A stretch of DNA of 45,624 nucleotides, taken from NCBI GenBank assembly GCA_021819205.1, contig JAKARV010000019.1, positions 1-45,624 of the forward strand, written 5' to 3'. Position 1 is the stretch's first letter. Each line of letters opens with the position of its first letter. A model generated the notes under the pieces. It made no database searches. It was not told the DNA's origin and was given only the letters and a program-made list of their open reading frames with translations. Of the stretch, positions 41,768 through 45,624 are shown piece after piece. Origin of the DNA: Actinomycetes bacterium. Lineage in GTDB: Bacteria; Actinomycetota; Acidimicrobiia; Acidimicrobiales; Acidimicrobiaceae. Position numbers and translations under genes: made by a program.

Positions 41768-44209
41768 TCAAACCAGCAGGTTGACGACTTTGGGAAGCTT
41801 CGCAATCACCCGCCTCGGGCCACCCTCGCCCACAAGGCTGGCCACCTTGGGAAGCGCCAGAGCCGTCTGAATCGCCTCCTCTTCGGTAATCTTGGGATCG
41901 ACCTCAATCACCTCTCGCATCTTTCCATTAACCTGGACCACCAAGGATACCAGTGCAGCTTGCAACAGCTCGCGATCCACTTGGGGCCAGCGCTCCAGGT
42001 GAACGTCCCTCCCGTATCGCTGTTCGTAGACCTCGGCGGCAAGGTGTGGCGTAAACGGAGCAAGCATCAACAACAGAGTCCGGTACCCGTGCTCCAACAG
42101 ATACGGATCTGCGCCCGCCGCCACTAGGCGGTAAAGGGCATTGGTATACTCCATCAGCGCAGCTACCGAGGTGTTGTACGCCCAACGCTCGATACCGTTG
42201 GTCACCCGATCCTGCAGCCGCATAAGCTCCAAAACCGCTTCATTCTCCGGAATACCGTCCGCGCCGTCCAAAACCGGTATCTGGAACCCCAGGTTGAATA
42301 CCCGACTTAAGAAGCGGTGACAACCCTCGATCATCTCGTCCGTCTGCGAGGTCCAATCAACATCGTCACTCGGCGGGCCAACGAAAAAATGAAAAAGCCG
42401 CAACGCATCCGCACCCACGGTATCGAAGTAACGCTGCGGGGTCACCAGATTTCCCTTGGATTTCGACATCTTCGAACCTTCGAGCCTGATCATCCCTTGG
42501 GTAAAAAGCTTCGAAAATGGCTCTCGAAGGCTCTTTGGCACCAAGCCCATGTCCGATAGCGCTTTGGTAAAAAAACGCGCGTACATCAGGTGCAGAATCG
42601 CGTGCTCGACTCCGCCGATGTATTGATCGACCGGCATCCACTTACCTACCGCTGCCATGTCGAACGGCTTGTCCTCGGCAAAAGGATCGCAAAAGCGCAG
42701 AAAATACCAGGAGGAATCCACAAAGGTGTCCATGGTATCGGTCTCGCGCCGAGCTTTTCCGCCACACGACGGGCAAGTTACCTCGGAGAACCCGATGTGC
42801 TTGGCAAGCGGAGACTCACCGGTAGGCAAAAACTCGACATCATCCGGGGCGAGTACCGGCAACTCCTCCACCGGAACCGGGACTGCCCCGCAGCCCTCAC
42901 AGTGAATAATCGGAATTGGACAGCCCCAGTACCGCTGCCGCGACACCAGCCAATCCCGAAGGCGATACTTAACGGTACGTCGACCAAACCCCGACGACTC
43001 GAGCCATGTGATGGCTGCTTCCTTCGCCCTCTGGACCGTCATTCCATCGAGAAACCCGCTGTTTATCTTGACGCCGTCGCCCGGGTACGCGCCGCCCGGC
43101 CATCCTTCGGGGCGGGAGACGGTCTCAATGACCCCAATCCCATGGGTACCGGCAAAATCGAAGTCACGCTCGTCTTCTCCCGGAACGCCCATCACCGCGC
43201 CAGTACCGTAGTGACCGAGCACGTACTCGGCCACGTAGAGAGGAACCTTCTGTCCGTTTGCCGGGTTTACGACAAAGGTTCCCAGAGCAACTCCCTTTTT
43301 AAAACCGCCATCGCCGCTCACCCGGTCGAGTTCTGAGCGCGTAGCCACCTCGGCTATGTACGCGCCAACCTCGTCGATGCGCTCCGGGGAGGCTAGGGCC
43401 AAAATGGCGGGGTGCTCCGGCGCCACTACCGCAAAGGTCATTCCGTAAATGGTGTCCGGCCTAGTGGTGAAGACGGTGATCTTTCCAGCCTCCGAACCAC
43501 AGACCTCCAAATCGATCTCCGCCCCTACAGATCTCCCGATCCAGTTGCGCTGCATCGTCTTGACTCGTTCCGGCCAGTCCAACTGATCCAAATCGTCAAG
43601 CAGCTCGTCAGCGTAGGAAGTTATGCGAAGAAACCACTGCCGAAGGTTTCGTCGGATCACCAAATCGCCAGAGCGCTCGCAAGTACCATCTGCCAACACT
43701 TGCTCGTTAGCCAACACCGTCTTGCACCCCGGACACCAGTTCACCGGTGCTTCGCTCTGGTACGCAAGACCAGCGTTGAGCAACTGAATGAATAAAAACT
43801 GCGACCAGCGAATATAGCTAGGGTCGTGGCTCTTGATTTCCCGCCGCCAGTCGTATGCCGCGCCGAGCCGCTTGAGGCTCCCCTTGAGTTCTGCTATGCG
43901 TTCGTCGGTAAAAATCCGTGGGTGAACCCCGGTCTTGATCGCAGCGTTCTCCGCAGGTAGCCCAAACGAGTCAAAACCAAGCGGCGAAAGTACCGCCATT
44001 CCGTTCATAGTGCGAAACCGGACGTTTACATCCCCAAAGGTGTAGTTTCTGACATGACCCTGGTGGGCTGGCCCGGATGGGTAAGGATACATACAGAGCA
44101 CGTACGCCTTGGGACGGGGATCGTCGGTGCTGACCTGGTAGGTTTCGCTATCCTCCCACAGCCTCTGCCACTTTTTCTCGATCGCGGGGGCGTCGTAACC
44201 TACCTTCAT
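41768..44209 (-). CDS. leuS: Leucyl-tRNA synthetase
   Basis: 813 aa. Class I aaRS with MYPYPSGPAHQGHVRNYT (HIGH box as HQGH), the inserted CP1 editing domain (TRPDTIYGMTFAVVAPEHP), GGVEHAILHLMYARFFTKAL, and KMSKSKGN for KMSKS. It charges tRNA-Leu. C-terminal anticodon-binding domain ends around the stop at 41768. Length is in the bacterial range. Confidence 0.97.
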   Translation of the reverse strand: MKVGYDAPAIEKKWQRLWEDSETYQVSTDDPRPKAYVLCMYPYPSGPAHQGHVRNYTFGDVNVRFRTMNGMAVLSPLGFDSFGLPAENAAIKTGVHPRIFTDERIAELKGSLKRLGAAYDWRREIKSHDPSYIRWSQFLFIQLLNAGLAYQSEAPVNWCPGCKTVLANEQVLADGTCERSGDLVIRRNLRQWFLRITSYADELLDDLDQLDWPERVKTMQRNWIGRSVGAEIDLEVCGSEAGKITVFTTRPDTIYGMTFAVVAPEHPAILALASPERIDEVGAYIAEVATRSELDRVSGDGGFKKGVALGTFVVNPANGQKVPLYVAEYVLGHYGTGAVMGVPGEDERDFDFAGTHGIGVIETVSRPEGWPGGAYPGDGVKINSGFLDGMTVQRAKEAAITWLESSGFGRRTVKYRLRDWLVSRQRYWGCPIPIIHCEGCGAVPVPVEELPVLAPDDVEFLPTGESPLAKHIGFSEVTCPSCGGKARRETDTMDTFVDSSWYFLRFCDPFAEDKPFDMAAVGKWMPVDQYIGGVEHAILHLMYARFFTKALSDMGLVPKSLREPFSKLFTQGMIRLEGSKMSKSKGNLVTPQRYFDTVGADALRLFHFFVGPPSDDVDWTSQTDEMIEGCHRFLSRVFNLGFQIPVLDGADGIPENEAVLELMRLQDRVTNGIERWAYNTSVAALMEYTNALYRLVAAGADPYLLEHGYRTLLLMLAPFTPHLAAEVYEQRYGRDVHLERWPQVDRELLQAALVSLVVQVNGKMREVIEVDPKITEEEAIQTALALPKVASLVGEGGPRRVIAKLPKVVNLLV

Positions 44210-44312
44210 ATTAGCCCCAGTTTAGGGTGGGCGCAGGCATCCACGCCACTACCTCTCCTGCTGCAACCGGATCGCAGCAGAGCCAAGCTAGGATAAAGTC
44301 TCCTCAAAGTGC

Positions 44313-44389
44313 GGGGGTGTAGCTCAGCTGGTAGAGCGCTTGACTGGCAGTCAAGAGGTTCGTGGGTTCGAGTCCCATCACCTCCACCA
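44313..44389 (+). tRNA. tRNA-Ala (anticodon GGC)
   Basis: A full cloverleaf: acceptor GGGGGTG/CACCTCC with the G3-U70 pair that identifies alanine tRNAs, D arm AGCTCAGCTGGTAGAGC, anticodon stem CTTGA/TCAAG with loop CTGGCAG (GGC), T arm GTGGG-TTCGAGT-CCCAT, discriminator A, encoded CCA. Mobile DNA follows its 3' end directly. Confidence 0.95.
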
Positions 44390-44588
44390 GGGGTCAGCTA
44401 CACAACTGACCATGTCGCATCGACAAAAGTACATCATCAGTATGCACCGTCGGTGCGACACTCTTGTTCAATTCGAGGTTACCGGAGCCGACCGGGCGCG
44501 CAGCGGAGTCCAAGTGGCGATGCGGGGACCTTTGGGGGGATGCGGCGGTGGCTCCGCCCGGGGGTTCGGGGATCCGGTGGGGACCTGC
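44390..44588. other. Stretch between tRNA-Ala and the broken transposase
   Basis: No gene supported. It holds the inverted repeat at 44413-44460 listed separately and presumably the end of the transposon downstream of its stop codon. Confidence 0.4.
44413..44460. repeat. 12-bp inverted repeat after tRNA-Ala
   Basis: TGTCGCATCGAC (44413-44424) and GTCGGTGCGACA (44449-44460) pair with one G-U over a 24-nt loop. It starts 23 nt after the tRNA CCA. It may be a tRNA transcript terminator, or an IS end. Confidence 0.65.
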
Positions 44589-45272
44589 TCAGGCGGTCCG
44601 GTAGTCGTGAATGTCCTCTCTCCGGCGTCTCGCTCTTTCGCGTTTTGGCTCGTCCTTTGCAGCGAAGCTGGCAAGCTTTCTCAAGTTGGCCGCGGCGAGC
44701 AGCATGGCGACGAAGATGCTCTGGGCGGCGATCCCGCGCACCCGGCGTCGGGCCGCTTCGGCCAAAGCCTGGTGGCTGGGGTCCTTTACGTATCCGTTCA
44801 AGCCTTCGATGGCGTTGCGTCCCTTGGCGTAGGTTTCCTGCCACTTTGGCGAGCCGAAGGGATGCTCCTGGAAGTGGCAGGCGCCGACTGTGGGGGCGAT
44901 GGTGATGGTGCGCTGGGTGCAGATCACCGGGGGAAGCTCCGGGGGGTCGAATACCTTGGTTCGTGGCGAGGGTGGACTCTCCTTCAGCGGGCACCCGATC
45001 CTGCCCCTTTGCGCCGGACAGCCAAAGCGCCGGTAGCCTTCGGCCTCGAAGCCCGAGATAGGCACCAGCCGGTAAGGGGTGCGGGCTTCGATGCGGGCCT
45101 CCCAGGTCTCCTTGTCGATCGCGTTCGCCCGGTAATTTGCGGAGGCATCCACCAGTGCCTGGGGCATCTCCGGACAGTGCCATCCCCCCCCACCAGGTTG
45201 CCACCCTGGCACTGGGCCTGGATGCCGAGTGAGTCCTTGTGGTAGCCCATCACCGGCTTGAAGCCCATGACC
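44589..45272 (-). pseudogene. Truncated, frameshifted actinobacterial transposase
   Basis: The C-terminal part of an IS-borne protein common in actinobacteria: DKETWEARIEARTPYRLVP, GYRRFGCPA, then RNAIEGLNGYVKDPSHQALAEAARRRVRGIAAQSIFVAMLLAAANLRK. The part upstream continues in another frame (MGFKPVMGYHKDSLGIQAQCQGGNLVGG). The two frames join at a run of eight G on the minus strand (45184-45191); a ninth G would restore one frame. Upstream of about 45272 a stop codon and unrelated DNA follow, so the N-terminus is missing. It is probably inactive, unless slippage at the G-run is used in an originally complete copy. Confidence 0.75.
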
Positions 45273-45311
45273 CGCAGAAGCTACTTACTGATCGCACGCA
45301 GTCCGTTACTT

Positions 45312-45624
45312 ATGCGTACATGGCGGCATAATACTTATACGCCGGTCTCTATTGGTGTCGCCGCAAGAGAACTTGGTGTTCACCCGGACACGCTTAGGCG
45401 CTGGAAAGCCGAGGGCCGGATCGATGCTCCGGAACGCACCGCCGGAGGGCGACGGCGCTACGACCTCGCAAAGCTGCGCCACCTGGCTCCACGCCATGCA
45501 CCGTCAAACCGTGTGACCGTGCTGTATGCCAGAGTTGCCACTTCTGGCGAGAAGGATGACCTCGTGCGCCAGGTCGCACTGTTGGAGTCGTTCGCGGCGG
45601 CGAACGGCTGGACCTACGAGGTCA
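45312..45624 (+). CDS. tnpA: IS607-family TnpA serine recombinase, 5' part
   Basis: 104 residues from ATG 45312 to the window edge with no stop. A MerR-like HTH (VSIGVAARELGVHPDTLRRWKAEGRI, GGRRRYDLAKLRHL) is followed by the serine-recombinase start VTVLYARVATSGEKDDLVRQVALLESFAAANGW, where Y-A-R-V-A-T-S holds the catalytic serine. HTH first and catalytic domain second is the IS607 TnpA order, opposite to classic resolvases. A TnpB gene would be expected beyond the window. Its insertion probably truncated the neighbouring transposase. Confidence 0.88.
   Translation, partial: MRTWRHNTYTPVSIGVAARELGVHPDTLRRWKAEGRIDAPERTAGGRRRYDLAKLRHLAPRHAPSNRVTVLYARVATSGEKDDLVRQVALLESFAAANGWTYEV

Overview
The window looks like a chromosomal stretch of an actinobacterium of moderate GC content, probably class Acidimicrobiia (Ferrimicrobium/Acidithrix-like acidophiles come to mind). 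The reasons are the actinobacterial gene orders (phoH-ybeY-CorC/HlyC-era-uppS-recO and hrcA-dnaJ-rsmE), a BldD homologue, a FolP2-type dihydropteroate synthase paralogue, and two secreted proteins ending in the 'GYWLV..G.V..FGDA' repeats I associate with Acidimicrobiia. The lineage is inferred from reading alone; no search was run.

Layout. (1) 1-2.65 kb is a mobile or decayed region. It holds the N-terminal part of a helicase-nuclease restriction enzyme resembling type ISP systems, a complete csrA, an IS21-like end, a 3' fragment of a tRNA-Met gene that looks like an integration scar, an ISL3 transposase stub and a 40-bp perfect palindrome. (2) 2.65-8.55 kb is an envelope/secretion block: two large secreted repeat proteins (minus strand) flank an ECF sigma/anti-sigma pair (plus strand), with an IS21 IstA stub between. 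(3) 8.75-20.2 kb is a long minus-strand housekeeping block. Read in transcription order it is phoH, ybeY, a CBS-domain CorC/HlyC protein, era, a nitrobindin-like protein, uppS, a 59-aa membrane protein, recO, ppdK, dnaG and a group-2-type sigma factor. Many junctions are 4-bp stop/start overlaps. (4) 20.2-28.5 kb is a plus-strand Tad/Flp pilus locus (cpaB-like, tadZ-like, cpaF/tadA, tadB, tadC, pilin, three TadE/G-like proteins). It is preceded by a divergently oriented excisionase-type HTH gene and interrupted by one oppositely oriented metallo-beta-lactamase-fold gene. (5) 28.5-32.3 kb holds a tyrosine phosphatase and an acetate module (acs and satP), closed by a strong hairpin terminator. 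(6) 32.3-36.85 kb is the minus-strand operon hrcA-dnaJ-rsmE-bldD-hemW. (7) 36.9-44.2 kb holds rpsT, divergent lepA, and the minus-strand series leuS, trx/cnoX-like, folP2-like and holA. (8) 44.3-45.6 kb has an intact tRNA-Ala(GGC) followed by a frameshifted, truncated transposase and the start of an IS607-family serine recombinase.

How the parts fit. The housekeeping blocks cover ribosome assembly, replication, the heat-shock system and cell-wall precursor synthesis. The accessory layer consists of surface structures (Tad pilus, secreted repeat proteins under a likely ECF switch) and regulators that elsewhere control lifestyle switching: CsrA, and a BldD homologue that retains the c-di-GMP signature. 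Mobile elements bracket the window at both ends. The most unusual points are a csrA and a restriction enzyme on what looks like a tRNA-Met island, the ECF pair sandwiched between two proteins sharing a repeat module, a TadZ-like protein without a usable Walker A motif, an rsmE whose recognisable N-terminus precedes any standard start codon, and an overlooked small membrane gene between uppS and recO.
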